Source: Clostridium kluyveri DSM 555 (GTDB lineage Bacteria > Bacillota > Clostridia > Clostridiales > Clostridiaceae). From it: a DNA stretch of 64,000 nt. The notes beneath the pieces are model-generated. The model did no database searches. It was given only the letters and a program-made list of their open reading frames with translations, and was not told the origin of the DNA. The stretch is from NCBI RefSeq assembly GCF_000016505.1, contig NC_009706.1, positions 2,666,001 through 2,730,000 of the forward strand. The letters are read 5' to 3'. Shown in pieces: positions 35,609 to 45,073 of this stretch; positions within the stretch are counted from its first letter, which is position 1; every line of letters starts with the position of its first letter. The position numbers were made by a program, and so were the translations under genes.

Positions 35609-36060
35609 ATTTCATCACCTGGCTTAGGAGGTTCCTCATCACGACCATGTAGTTGCTTAAGAACCGCCTTTAGTTTTTCTGGGATGGGTAGCCCAATATG
35701 ACCTGCATTCTCCAAAATGGATACACCCTCGTTACTTAGGTAGAAAAAGATTACCGCCGTTCGCAAAGCGCTGCCATTGTATCCTGCACTCCCCAATATT
35801 TGTGTATCAAAAATATGAGCGATACCTACCATTACAAAGATGAGCACCTTTTTGAAAATTCCCTTGGCACCAATTTCGCTGGACAGCTTTTTATCTGTAA
35901 TCGCACAAAGGACACCTGTCAGATAATCAATAGCTACAAAAGTGACCAGTGTATATAGAAATCCGTCAAACTCGCCGAGAAACCATCCAAGAAAAGCACC
36001 AACAGCCGCAAAAGCTAACTGTATCCAATTCCAAATCTCTTTCACTGTAAACACCTCCAT
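35605..36060 (-). CDS. Phage holin, toxin-secretion/lysis family
   Basis: A 151-residue protein with three hydrophobic segments: IQLAFAAVGAFLGWFLG, FLYTLVTFVAIDYLTGVLCA and KVLIFVMVGIAHIFD. DYLTG, KGIFKK and FFYLSNEGVSILEN are hallmarks of the phage_holin_4/TcdE family. It forms membrane lesions that release the amidase. Confidence 0.9.
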   Translation of the reverse strand: MEVFTVKEIWNWIQLAFAAVGAFLGWFLGEFDGFLYTLVTFVAIDYLTGVLCAITDKKLSSEIGAKGIFKKVLIFVMVGIAHIFDTQILGSAGYNGSALRTAVIFFYLSNEGVSILENAGHIGLPIPEKLKAVLKQLHGRDEEPPKPGDEI

Positions 36061-36129
36061 TACATTAATTTGTGTATTTAAAAAAGCACCCCTGTAAAAT
36101 ACAAGAGTGCTGTTGCCGTATCACACACC

Positions 36130-38601
36130 TTACAGCATCAGTATAAGATCGTGGATTTGTTGCATCACATCCGCCTTTGGACGCCCTGTTCCAATAGGGA
36201 GCCATGTCACAGGTGGTATATCAAATGCTGCAGAAGAGTCAAAACCATTAACCACTGTAATGATAGTATCAATAGCCTTTCGGATTTCAGTAATGTGAGA
36301 CGGCCATTTTTTAACTGTTGTTCTTCCCGCAATAATCTCTTCACTCCAAATTACAGGGGATAAGTTGTAATAACTTAGCACTATATTTAAAGCGGTTCGA
36401 AGCGTCTGAATATGTGCTGCCTTTACGACAGTCTCATTTGCAGTAATCGTTTCAAAAGGTGGCGGTAATATAGTAAATGTCCTGACAACTTCTGTGCTTG
36501 CAGACTCAATATCACTATCAAGACAGCGGAAGGTTACAGTATGGTTTCCTACTGCAAGCGGTTCCGCTTGGTACACCGTACTAACACCATTTCCCAGATA
36601 GCCACTCGTAGAAAATCTCTCAGGATTATCCACACTATTAACCCACTCACCTGAATCAATCTTTACTTCCACAATCTGTGTCTGACCGTCTGGTTCAGTG
36701 CCTGTAGTAATCATAAAGCGTGGTGTAGTGTTATAAGTAGACTTTCCGGTCATAGGACTGACGATGATCGGAGCAGCAGGCGGACTGTTTTTCTTTACCG
36801 TGTTACTAACCACATGGCTTGAAACTGCATCAAGTGTATCTGTTACGCTTATTCGATAGCGGGTATACATTCCAGGTACCGGGGAAGCATTTACCTGATG
36901 GGTACCTGAAGTAGCACTTGAAATAATAGTAGTCAATGCTTCGTATACCGACCAATTTATACCGTCTGCTGATGTAGCTTGTTGAATAACATATTGCTTG
37001 ATAGCACTGGTTCCCGGTATTGTTCCGCTCCACATAAGAGTTACTGTATTCGTCTCATATATTGAAGGAGTTGCAGTAAAAGAAGTAGGCGGAATGGGCA
37101 GTGTATTTCTGCGGACAGTGTTGCTAGATATAGTCCAGTCAGAATAAAAACTCTCTCCAGCCGTACCACGTGTCCTAACTCTATACCTACGGTAATAACC
37201 GCGAGTTGTCGGTGGGCTAACAACTACGCTGCCACTTGTTGTTGAGGTAACCGTTATTGTTAATGCTGTCCATGCTCCCCATGTGCTGTTATCTGCCGAG
37301 TCACTATATTGAATCTCATAGGATGTGATGGTGTTGCCTGCTCCATTGGATGCACCACTCCATGAAAGAGTAACATTTCCTTCAGCTAAAGTTGAACTTA
37401 CCGAGCAAGCAGTAGGTGCTCCACAAGCCGTGATATCACAGTAAATACTATTACTGATTTTTTCCGATGAGTAGACATCGAGATTATCTATCGTCCATAC
37501 ACCAAATTGAGTATATGTTCCTGGAACTCGTGACACGTTAGGGTTATAACTACCTCCACTAGCCGATAGGGCCAATATGGTTAGAACATTCCATGAACTC
37601 CATGTACTGTTATCCGTAGATGTTCGACTAGCAATCTGGTACCCCTTGATTGCACTCGTACTTCCAGAAGCTCCGCTCCAAGTAAGTGTAATTATTTCAT
37701 CACTATAATTGATTGGAGTAGCAGTTACTGTAGTTGGTGGGCTAGGAACTGTGTTTCTGCGAACAGAGTTCGACGATACTCTCCAGCCTGAATAATAACT
37801 TGCTCCTGCTGTACCTCGAGTTCGCACCCGAAACCTACGATAATTACCCCGTGTTGATGGTGGTGCAACTGACAAGCTGCCACTAGTGGCCGTGGTGGTT
37901 ACTGTAGTTAGTGCTGTCCACGATCCCCAATTCAAGTTGTCAGCAGAATCACTATACTGTATCTCGTAGGAGGAGATGGCATTATTTGTACCACCGGAAG
38001 CACCACTCCATGATAATGTAACATTGTCCTCCGAGAGGGTTGCACTCAATGAACAGGATGTCGGAGCACTACAAGCTGTGGTTCTTATTGCCCAGTTAAT
38101 GGTTAACACTATCTGGCTTAAATCATCTCTAGCTCGAAATCCCATATAGTTTAGTGTGCTGGAGCTAGCATCCATGAATAAACAATTACTAGCTCCACTA
38201 CCGATGGAATCAATGAGTGCGGTGGAAATTGCGATATCCTTTGTACCCTGTCCGGCAGAAACAGTATAGCTATATCCAGAAGTAACTTTCGTAGGTCTAC
38301 TCCCGGATATGCTGGTACCCGAACTAGGAGATGGCAAACCATATGCATTTCCAGCATAAAGTGTTATCGTTCTGGCTGAACCCCAATCACCTGCAGCTAT
38401 CCTAACAAGACGAATACTGGCAGAGGTAGGATAATAGTTTGCATAGGTATTTCGAATACTTGTAAGGTCAAATAACATGGCACCAACATTCTCATAATTA
38501 TTGGCTGGGGCATAAACCCCTTGTCGAACGTAGTCGGTTACACCCGCAATCCAACTGCCATTACGCCATGTACAAGCATTTATCGCTTGATAGGTTGCCA
38601 T
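36130..38601 (-). CDS. Large tail-tip protein with fibronectin type III repeats
   Basis: An 823-residue protein. Residues 1-175 form a beta-rich domain (ACTWRNGSWIAGVTDYVRQG; MLFDLTSIRN), perhaps carbohydrate-binding. Four FN3-like modules of about 105 residues follow, with recurring motifs SLSATLSEDNVTLSWSGAS, SYEIQYSDSADN.(N/S)WG.WTALT and TRG.YRRFRVRTRGTAG. Modules 1 and 3 are nearly identical, and 2 and 4 similar. An Ig-like segment (PAAPIIVSPMTGKSTYNTTP) and a C-terminal 110-residue tail end it. It is probably a virion surface adhesin. The duplicated modules suggest recent internal expansion. Confidence 0.75.
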   Translation of the reverse strand: MATYQAINACTWRNGSWIAGVTDYVRQGVYAPANNYENVGAMLFDLTSIRNTYANYYPTSASIRLVRIAAGDWGSARTITLYAGNAYGLPSPSSGTSISGSRPTKVTSGYSYTVSAGQGTKDIAISTALIDSIGSGASNCLFMDASSSTLNYMGFRARDDLSQIVLTINWAIRTTACSAPTSCSLSATLSEDNVTLSWSGASGGTNNAISSYEIQYSDSADNLNWGSWTALTTVTTTATSGSLSVAPPSTRGNYRRFRVRTRGTAGASYYSGWRVSSNSVRRNTVPSPPTTVTATPINYSDEIITLTWSGASGSTSAIKGYQIASRTSTDNSTWSSWNVLTILALSASGGSYNPNVSRVPGTYTQFGVWTIDNLDVYSSEKISNSIYCDITACGAPTACSVSSTLAEGNVTLSWSGASNGAGNTITSYEIQYSDSADNSTWGAWTALTITVTSTTSGSVVVSPPTTRGYYRRYRVRTRGTAGESFYSDWTISSNTVRRNTLPIPPTSFTATPSIYETNTVTLMWSGTIPGTSAIKQYVIQQATSADGINWSVYEALTTIISSATSGTHQVNASPVPGMYTRYRISVTDTLDAVSSHVVSNTVKKNSPPAAPIIVSPMTGKSTYNTTPRFMITTGTEPDGQTQIVEVKIDSGEWVNSVDNPERFSTSGYLGNGVSTVYQAEPLAVGNHTVTFRCLDSDIESASTEVVRTFTILPPPFETITANETVVKAAHIQTLRTALNIVLSYYNLSPVIWSEEIIAGRTTVKKWPSHITEIRKAIDTIITVVNGFDSSAAFDIPPVTWLPIGTGRPKADVMQQIHDLILML

Positions 38602-38612
38602 AGAAATTCACC

Positions 38613-39116
38613 TCACTCGTAAACCGCCGATACCAATGAGTTCACTAACCCACAAAGGCTGGTGTTTAATCTGGTATCAGTAATGTTATTTGCTGCAATT
38701 GATGTAGCCGCAGCAGGTACCAGAACGTCTGCAATACCGAGTTCATATACATCGCTGGTTCTTGTTAAGTCTGGGGCCACTGGTGTAGCAGCTGGAGTCC
38801 CTGTAACAACTGCAAGCTGAATATTCCTGCTGATTTGGCTTAAGCGAACAACAATCCGGTCAATGCGTGGATTGCTACCGTGCGCTGTAGCGAGAGGCAT
38901 ATTTAACGCATCTGTATTCTCATATCTATATCCATTAATCCACGCACTTCCAGCCGCCACGCTTACTGCCAATCCCATCCCTGGTGATACCTGCAGATTT
39001 GTAGCTGTTTTATAAAATATCCCGTTTGAAACAAGACTTCCAAAGTATGCTGCAAAATCCGTGGCATCATAGACTCTATCTCCATCGGATGAATTGAAAA
39101 ATCCGCTTTTCTCCAT
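38613..39116 (-). CDS. Phage tail/baseplate structural protein
   Basis: A 167-residue protein opening MEKSGFFNSSDGDRVYDATD with FAAYFGSLVSNGIF. This N-terminal module recurs in Firmicute phage baseplate proteins and is followed by GSAWINGYRYEN and PRIDRIVVRLS. It lies between the Gp37-like protein and the FN3 protein and probably connects the tip fibre. Its exact part in the virion is not known. Confidence 0.65.
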   Translation of the reverse strand: MEKSGFFNSSDGDRVYDATDFAAYFGSLVSNGIFYKTATNLQVSPGMGLAVSVAAGSAWINGYRYENTDALNMPLATAHGSNPRIDRIVVRLSQISRNIQLAVVTGTPAATPVAPDLTRTSDVYELGIADVLVPAAATSIAANNITDTRLNTSLCGLVNSLVSAVYE

Positions 39117-39133
39117 ACAAAAATTCCTCCTTC

Positions 39134-41050
39134 CTAGATGGTTTTCGTATACTCGATAACCACGTAGCCCGTATAATCTGTCCGGTCAATACCAGGTTCA
39201 ACAACGACATTTGTTTTATCCACATAAAGACCGATTTGTGAAGCGAAGTTGTTATACCGTGCAAGCGGTAGTGGCAAGAAGTTAGTGCCATTTGTTGCAA
39301 AGCCAGATAAACTAACAACTGTACTTAGGTTTGCAATACCATGGGCTACGCTCCCAGGAGTAGCATTGGGAAGGGAGCCGAGGTTTACTACTTTTCGATA
39401 TATTACCTTACCATCTACCCATAGACGCCCTGTGTTTTGTTCTGTCATAGAGTAATCAGTAAACGCAGAGGAGATTTTAGTTGCTGTAATCGTTCGTTCT
39501 GCAATCTTTGTACCAGTGACCGCTCCATTTGCAATCCGTGCTGTAGTTATTGGATCGTTATTAATATTTAACCAGTTCGCTTCACCAGACGGATTGTTAA
39601 ACACAAAAACAGATATCACATAAAACGTCATGGTATTGCGTGATATAAAAAATCCCATTGCCCGCTGATATCCGTTTCCCGTGTTATCCCCGCTATGCTT
39701 TACCAAAAAGACATGCCCGTCATCGCTTGGCTGATCACTGAATTTGTTGCCGCTCCACGAGGTGAAATAAAAAGCATCTCCAGGACTCATATGGTGCAGA
39801 GCATACTGGCCGATCGATATAGTTCCTTCTCCAACAATTACCTCAAGTGAGGGCAGTTTCCCAAACAGATTGTTAATACTATCGGTAACAGTATCTCCTT
39901 GGATATTGGGGTCAAGGTCATGAATATCTCCAAGTGTTTCTGACACATTACCTAATGCTTCTGCAATATCAGAGATGCCAGTTGGGGCAGATAATGCCGT
40001 TTTAACCTCACTCATATCAGAGCGAATTTTTTGAGCTATTGTTAGCTCGCTCTTTCCGAATACTACGCTGATGCTTTGACCGTCCGCGTCATATGTCTCC
40101 TCCACTTCAGCGATTCGTGTTGTCATAGATACACCCCATGCTTTGGAAATAACCTTAACAACCTGCCCAAGGTCAAAGTCTACCTTATAAGTCAGGTTGC
40201 CATGTGGGTTAACTGATGTATCAAAGGAATAACGTATTACTTGCTCATTTAGCTTGCTCTGCCCACGAAAAATCAGCGTATTGATATAATCCACTCCAAA
40301 ATCTTCTGCCCGTAGGTCTTTAGCATCCACAAAAATCTCATGTCGAGTTTCTCCCGATCCACTTGTAATTGCTACAAATGTCCGCTCTGCACCTTCACCC
40401 TCTCCACCTATAAGAGCAGTGTTAGCAAAATCTGCTGCACTTACTGTATAAACCTGCTCAGTTAGGTTCTCATACTCCTTAGAGAACACTGCCTGTGATT
40501 CAGTCCCCTTATACAGCATTATTGTAAAAACCCCTGTTTCAGGAGTAAAAATAGTCTTGATACCAACCTCCGAAACTTCACATAGTTCCGTCACTGCGTC
40601 CATCAAGTTGCGGTACGAAATTTGGGTGCTGATGGGTATACCCAGGTTTGGGGATGAAAAGGATATACCGCTGATCTTTCTTGCTACATCAGAAGGATTG
40701 ATAAGGTTATTTTCTATAAGTTGCTCCACACAATCAGAAATGTCACCGGACAATTTCTCCGTTTGCCATACAATGCGTCTAGCAAGAAAGGACGTGGCAA
40801 AGCGACCACTTACTGTAATAAATTCCTGATCCGTCTGAGACAAGGAAAGATGCTCAATAATCCCAGCTTCTTCATCATCGTTCTTCCAAATGATATTTCC
40901 TTCTTTTAGAAGTTCGGCATTCTCTTGTGTGGCGATGGCTTTTAGTTCAAATGAACCACACTGAGAATAACGCCGTGTCCATCGAAGATATTCGAAAGAT
41001 TCCACGATGCCCACAAGCTCCCGGTTTGTATTAAAGATATATAGTTCCAT
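39134..41050 (-). CDS. Siphovirus Gp37-like (tail-associated/baseplate) protein
   Basis: A 638-residue protein. The start at ATG 41050 follows GGGGGTGTGAGT. The N-terminus LYIFNTNRELVGIVESFEYL then RWTRRYSQCGSFEL is the mark of the ReqiPepy6 Gp37-like family, a Tal-type baseplate component attached to the distal tail protein. The second half contains beta-rich fibre-like segments (GAVTGTKIAERTITATKISS). The gene order Dit then Gp37-like is standard. Confidence 0.82.
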   Translation of the reverse strand: MELYIFNTNRELVGIVESFEYLRWTRRYSQCGSFELKAIATQENAELLKEGNIIWKNDDEEAGIIEHLSLSQTDQEFITVSGRFATSFLARRIVWQTEKLSGDISDCVEQLIENNLINPSDVARKISGISFSSPNLGIPISTQISYRNLMDAVTELCEVSEVGIKTIFTPETGVFTIMLYKGTESQAVFSKEYENLTEQVYTVSAADFANTALIGGEGEGAERTFVAITSGSGETRHEIFVDAKDLRAEDFGVDYINTLIFRGQSKLNEQVIRYSFDTSVNPHGNLTYKVDFDLGQVVKVISKAWGVSMTTRIAEVEETYDADGQSISVVFGKSELTIAQKIRSDMSEVKTALSAPTGISDIAEALGNVSETLGDIHDLDPNIQGDTVTDSINNLFGKLPSLEVIVGEGTISIGQYALHHMSPGDAFYFTSWSGNKFSDQPSDDGHVFLVKHSGDNTGNGYQRAMGFFISRNTMTFYVISVFVFNNPSGEANWLNINNDPITTARIANGAVTGTKIAERTITATKISSAFTDYSMTEQNTGRLWVDGKVIYRKVVNLGSLPNATPGSVAHGIANLSTVVSLSGFATNGTNFLPLPLARYNNFASQIGLYVDKTNVVVEPGIDRTDYTGYVVIEYTKTI

Positions 41051-41052
41051 AC

Positions 41053-41904
41053 TCACACCCCCAGAAATTGTGGACGAAAGTAAATACTGACCTCCAACAG
41101 TTCCATATTAACTGAAGCGTCATAGCGCAGTGTGTTAGTACCTGCAGCAAGCTGGAAAAACGTTGAATTGGTGTCCAATAGTGAAAAAGCATTTGTAACC
41201 GTTGACCCTATAACCTGGACCACACGCTTACCAGCGAAATGGGTATATACACGAAGTTCATCACCAGCACTCATTGTAGTGAGAAGCCGGATATATTCTC
41301 CCGTGTCTATGTTTAGTAGTTCAGGGTTGGTAACCGTACCCAGTGCTCGAAATACGATTTCGCATCCACAAGATACATCACCAATGTTTTCTACTGTGAT
41401 GATTTGGCTCGGCTGACGCATTCCTAACTCCATACCACTTACTGGTATCTCCAGTTCAAACTCAAACAGAGGTATCCATGACGCCAGCTCCTCTCTCACC
41501 TCATCCAATGTTTCGAAGAAAGGGGATGGACAGAGTAAACTTACAAAGAAGTTTGGTATGCGTTGCCTAGTAGAAACAGTAAATCCTGCTTCCTCTACCA
41601 CACAATTAATTTGCCGTCCACGATACAAAAGAGTCCCTCGCATTTTTGGAGTAAATATCTTAAGAAATCTCTGTCTCCGTACATAAGCCTCGTCAAGAGA
41701 ATCCGCTACGACCGTACCTTCTAGCGTGATATTACGCATATCCAGTGTGGAGGAAATATAAAAAGCACCGTCTTGATCCGGTGCCTTAAATGTATTAACG
41801 GTCTGGCGTATGTTGCCTGTGCCGTCTATCTTGGTAAGAAAATACGGGCGGCTTTGTTTTAGGGTGATACTCTCACCGTTTGAGTTAATATAAGTAAGTT
41901 CCAC
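41053..41904 (-). CDS. Distal tail protein (Dit)
   Basis: A 283-residue protein with typical Dit features: PYFLTKIDGTG early, QDGAFYISSTLDMRNITLEG, RRQRFLKIFTPKMRGTLLYR and CPSPFFETL in the middle, ending in a jelly-roll-like domain. Dit forms the ring joining the tail tube to the baseplate. It follows the tape measure gene, as usual. Confidence 0.88.
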   Translation of the reverse strand: MELTYINSNGESITLKQSRPYFLTKIDGTGNIRQTVNTFKAPDQDGAFYISSTLDMRNITLEGTVVADSLDEAYVRRQRFLKIFTPKMRGTLLYRGRQINCVVEEAGFTVSTRQRIPNFFVSLLCPSPFFETLDEVREELASWIPLFEFELEIPVSGMELGMRQPSQIITVENIGDVSCGCEIVFRALGTVTNPELLNIDTGEYIRLLTTMSAGDELRVYTHFAGKRVVQVIGSTVTNAFSLLDTNSTFFQLAAGTNTLRYDASVNMELLEVSIYFRPQFLGV

Positions 41905-41917
41905 TGCCAGACCTCCT

Positions 41918-44338
41918 TTAATATTCTAGTGCCAGTTTGCGAGACAGATTTTTGAATTCCCTGGCTAATTCTTTTTCAGATAGAGGCTTTGGTGACACAA
42001 CAGAGATATTTTGAGTGATACTTGTACCATTGGCATTCCCTTGCCCAGATAAACCTCTGTAATTAAAATCAAAACTAGTTGGTACAGCATTTTGCATATC
42101 CCTTGATACTGCTGTCATTGCATCCTCAAAACCTACACCAATACCTTCACCCATATTGTGGCCAATCCCAGCAAATAGCTTTGAAGGTGAACTGATGCCG
42201 AAGAAATTCTTAATCTTTGATACAACATTGCCGAAAAATCCAGAGATTTTACTCCATAGCCATGCACCTGCATCTGAAATACCTTGCCACAGACCTTTGA
42301 TTAAGTTTCCACCTACTTTAGCCATCTGGCTTATATAACTTGTAAAAGCATTGACCAATCCTGAGATAATCTGAGGAACAGCCTTGACGATCTCTACGAT
42401 TATCCTTGGAAGATTCGCAATTAATGCCACAAACAGCTGAACACCGGCCAAGATGATCTTGTCGATGTTACCTACAATAGCGTTTACCAAAGATGTTATT
42501 ATTTTCGGAATAGCCCCTACCACAGTAGTGATAATTTGCGGGAGTGCCTGTATGAGCGATATTAATAGACGTATGCCCGCATCTATAATCAATGGAATTG
42601 ACCCAATAACTGCACTGATAATACTGTCGATAATCTGCGGGATTGCTTCCACGATTGCTGTGATGATAGTAGGCAGTGCTGTAACCAATGAAGTCAATAA
42701 TTGAATACCAGCGTCAATAATCTGTGGAATGGATTCAACTATAAAATCCACTATTGCTTTTATGATGACAGGTAAGGCAGTTGTTAGTTGAGGTATTGCA
42801 TCTACCAATCCTTGTGCTAATCCTATAATCAACTGCAAAGCGGCATCCAAAATAAGTGGTAGGTTACCCATTAATCCTTGAACAATCTGCGTGACTGCCG
42901 AAACTGCTGCGGGTATGAGTTGCGGTAGAGCCATGCCAATACCCTCCACAAGTGCGGTTACCAGTTCTATTGCTGCATTTATGAGCAGTGGAAGATTATC
43001 AATCAACGCACCGACAATCGTCATTACTGCATCTACTGCCGCTGGAATCAGTTCAGGCAATAAGTTCAAGAGTGTCTCCAACACCTGCGTGAACAGGCTC
43101 GTGACAGTTTCCAATAACATCGGAAGCAGGTCACCTATTGCTGTTAAAATCGCATCGAACGCAGGCGGGAGTGCGGTTACGATGTTTTCTAAAACAGGCA
43201 CGATATTTTTAACGACTGCACGGAATGCATCCACAAGATTTTCCGTCAAATTTGTCATGTCTGCATTAGCGTTACCGAGTCCTGCTGTAAAAGAGCCAAG
43301 TGCAGCTTGTAATAACCCAATAGAACCAGAAATGGTCTCAGTTGACTCTCTCGCAAAGTTTCCGGCATACTGCTGTGTGTTCTCAAAAAACATCTGCATT
43401 GCGACTTCCGCTTTTTCCGCTTGTGTAGCGGTATTCCAAGTGAAATCTAGTCCCTTAGCAAGAGCATAAGCTTCGATGTTTGTAGCATTCATGGCAACAC
43501 CTAAGTTATCCATCATGGTAAAGTTGCCTTTTGCCGCTCCCGTAACCGCTTCCATGGCAGCGGACATATCTATACCCATAACGGATGCCATATCTGCTGC
43601 ACGTTGCATCGCTTTTTCTGTCAATTCAAGACTTTTTCGCTGTTCAATGCCAGAGCCTTGGAATAATGCACCCATTTTATTAGCTGTTGCCAAATACTCA
43701 CTTTGGGAAATTCCGAGATTTCTATAGGCTTCTTCACCGGTCTTTTGAATTGAAGCAGCATATGCTCCAAAAACTGCTTCTGAGCCACCTAGGTTTTGCT
43801 CCAATTCCCCAAACTGAGTAACTACCTCTTTACCTAATTTTATAGCAGCAGCTCCAGCAGCAACTGCAACTGTGCCCATAGCCACACCGATGCCCTTGAG
43901 TATACCGCCAAGCTTTTCAAATTTACCTCCAGAATCTTCCGCACTTTTGCCTGAGTTGTCTAATTCTTCACCCAGATTATCTGCTTCAACCGCAGACTGC
44001 TGAAGTTCACGCTCCATATTATTGAGTTCTGCCTGAGCTCTGTTCAGCTGAATCTGCCAGTTTTGAGTGCGGCGGTCATTTTCACCGAAAGAGGAGGTGG
44101 CATTATCAAGAGCGGCCTTAAGGGTTGAAATCTTTTCTTTCTGTGCGTCGATTTCTTTATTCAAAACCGCATTACGAGCAGTGACCGACTGGATAGATTT
44201 ATCGTTTTTATCAAACTGGCTGGTCACAAGTGCCATTTCACTGCCCAGCACCTTAAAGGACTGATTGATATCTCGTAGGGCGTTCTTAAACTCACGCTCG
44301 CCCTCGACGCCTATTTTCAATCCAAAATTGTCCGCCAT
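41918..44338 (-). CDS. Tail tape measure protein
   Basis: An 806-residue protein starting behind GGAGGTGAAGGT. The N-terminal coiled coil (about 30-140) is followed by a TP901-type segment (QFGELEQNLGGSEAVFGAYA; TANKMGALFQGSG; MASVMGIDMSAAMEA). About 350-720 is a long run of about 40-residue hydrophobic helical repeats (IPQIIDAGIQLLTSLVTALP and variants). The C-terminus has FFGISSPSKLFAGIGHNMGE. It sets tail length and may aid DNA entry. It follows an unrelated cargo gene and the tail chaperones. Confidence 0.9.
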   Translation of the reverse strand: MADNFGLKIGVEGEREFKNALRDINQSFKVLGSEMALVTSQFDKNDKSIQSVTARNAVLNKEIDAQKEKISTLKAALDNATSSFGENDRRTQNWQIQLNRAQAELNNMERELQQSAVEADNLGEELDNSGKSAEDSGGKFEKLGGILKGIGVAMGTVAVAAGAAAIKLGKEVVTQFGELEQNLGGSEAVFGAYAASIQKTGEEAYRNLGISQSEYLATANKMGALFQGSGIEQRKSLELTEKAMQRAADMASVMGIDMSAAMEAVTGAAKGNFTMMDNLGVAMNATNIEAYALAKGLDFTWNTATQAEKAEVAMQMFFENTQQYAGNFARESTETISGSIGLLQAALGSFTAGLGNANADMTNLTENLVDAFRAVVKNIVPVLENIVTALPPAFDAILTAIGDLLPMLLETVTSLFTQVLETLLNLLPELIPAAVDAVMTIVGALIDNLPLLINAAIELVTALVEGIGMALPQLIPAAVSAVTQIVQGLMGNLPLILDAALQLIIGLAQGLVDAIPQLTTALPVIIKAIVDFIVESIPQIIDAGIQLLTSLVTALPTIITAIVEAIPQIIDSIISAVIGSIPLIIDAGIRLLISLIQALPQIITTVVGAIPKIITSLVNAIVGNIDKIILAGVQLFVALIANLPRIIVEIVKAVPQIISGLVNAFTSYISQMAKVGGNLIKGLWQGISDAGAWLWSKISGFFGNVVSKIKNFFGISSPSKLFAGIGHNMGEGIGVGFEDAMTAVSRDMQNAVPTSFDFNYRGLSGQGNANGTSITQNISVVSPKPLSEKELAREFKNLSRKLALEY

Positions 44339-44522
44339 ACCTTCACCTCCCTACTTTAAAATGCATACATGAAAAAGGAGCAATCTTCTGATTGCTCCAT
44401 AATATAATACTAGTTATTATTTTTTCCTTTAATTTGCTTAAGGATAAATTCCATAAGTGCCAATCTATTGTTAATACAAGATTAACTGCATGAATCTATA
44501 ATTCTGTTTAGAGCTATTACTG

Positions 44523-44957
44523 TTACTCAATTTTTCTAGATATTATCTCAATTTGATATTTAGCTTCATCTGTTTTTTTATAGATGCCGCTTGTAGAAAA
44601 ATACTTTGAACCTGATATAGCAGGTATTCTCGCTCGTTCTGATAATCCTCCATCAACTGGTGTATATCCGTATTGTGCCATAATGAATTTAATCATTCGT
44701 CCCACATTCTGTCTGGCAGTTGTATTTTGGTTATCATCAGTAACAACAACAGGAAAATTAGAATTTTCATCAAACTTCTTTTCTAAATCCTTTGCTATTA
44801 ATGTTAATACGGGTAATTCCATCTCTGATGCAATTATCATTTTGAACACGGTTGCTGGATCAACCAAATAATCCATAACCTCTTCAACTCCATTTTTACC
44901 ATTATGGACATCAAGCATCTTAGTCTTTTTCATAAATTCTTCTTTAATACCCATCAT
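44523..44957 (-). CDS. Unknown protein inserted in the tail module (moron-like)
   Basis: A 144-residue soluble protein starting behind AAAGGAGAATT. Motifs are MLDVHNGKNGVEEVMDYLVD, IASEMELPVLTLIAKDLEKK, VVVTDDNQNTTARQNVGRMI and a C-terminal YTPVDGGLSERARIPAI. No family is recognised; NVGRMIKFIMAQYGYTPVD looks like a conserved fold end. It sits between the tail chaperones and the tape measure gene, where phages normally have nothing. It has its own promoter carrying two operator-like palindromes, so it is probably expressed in the lysogen. Host or phage benefit is unknown. Confidence 0.7.
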   Translation of the reverse strand: MMGIKEEFMKKTKMLDVHNGKNGVEEVMDYLVDPATVFKMIIASEMELPVLTLIAKDLEKKFDENSNFPVVVTDDNQNTTARQNVGRMIKFIMAQYGYTPVDGGLSERARIPAISGSKYFSTSGIYKKTDEAKYQIEIISRKIE

Positions 44958-44979
44958 AATTCTCCTTTCAATATCAATT

Positions 44980-45049
44980 TAATGACACATATATGTTACA
45001 TTAAATCACTTCTTGAACTTAATGTATCACATGTGTTACATTAAGTCAA
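44980..45049 (-). promoter_or_regulatory. Moron promoter with two related palindromes
   Basis: TTGACT (45044-45049) and TACATT (45021-45026) on the minus strand are 17 nt apart. Two 24-bp near-palindromes lie at 45020-45043 (11 of 12 pairs) and 44980-45003 (10 of 12); both have the ends TAATG and TTACATTA. They are 40 bp apart, about four helix turns. The first covers the promoter spacer, consistent with repression by an unidentified dimeric regulator. Confidence 0.65.
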
Positions 45050-45073
45050 TATCTAATAAGAAAATAATGTGCT

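Noticed and set aside
42361-43140. Tandem-like DNA repeats considered as a mobile or CRISPR-like array
   Set aside because: They are the coding repeats of the tape measure protein, in frame and of about 40 residues.
42891-43469. 192-aa plus-strand frame
   Set aside because: Opposite the tape measure gene; its Ser/Ala/Val-rich composition reflects the antisense of the repeats.
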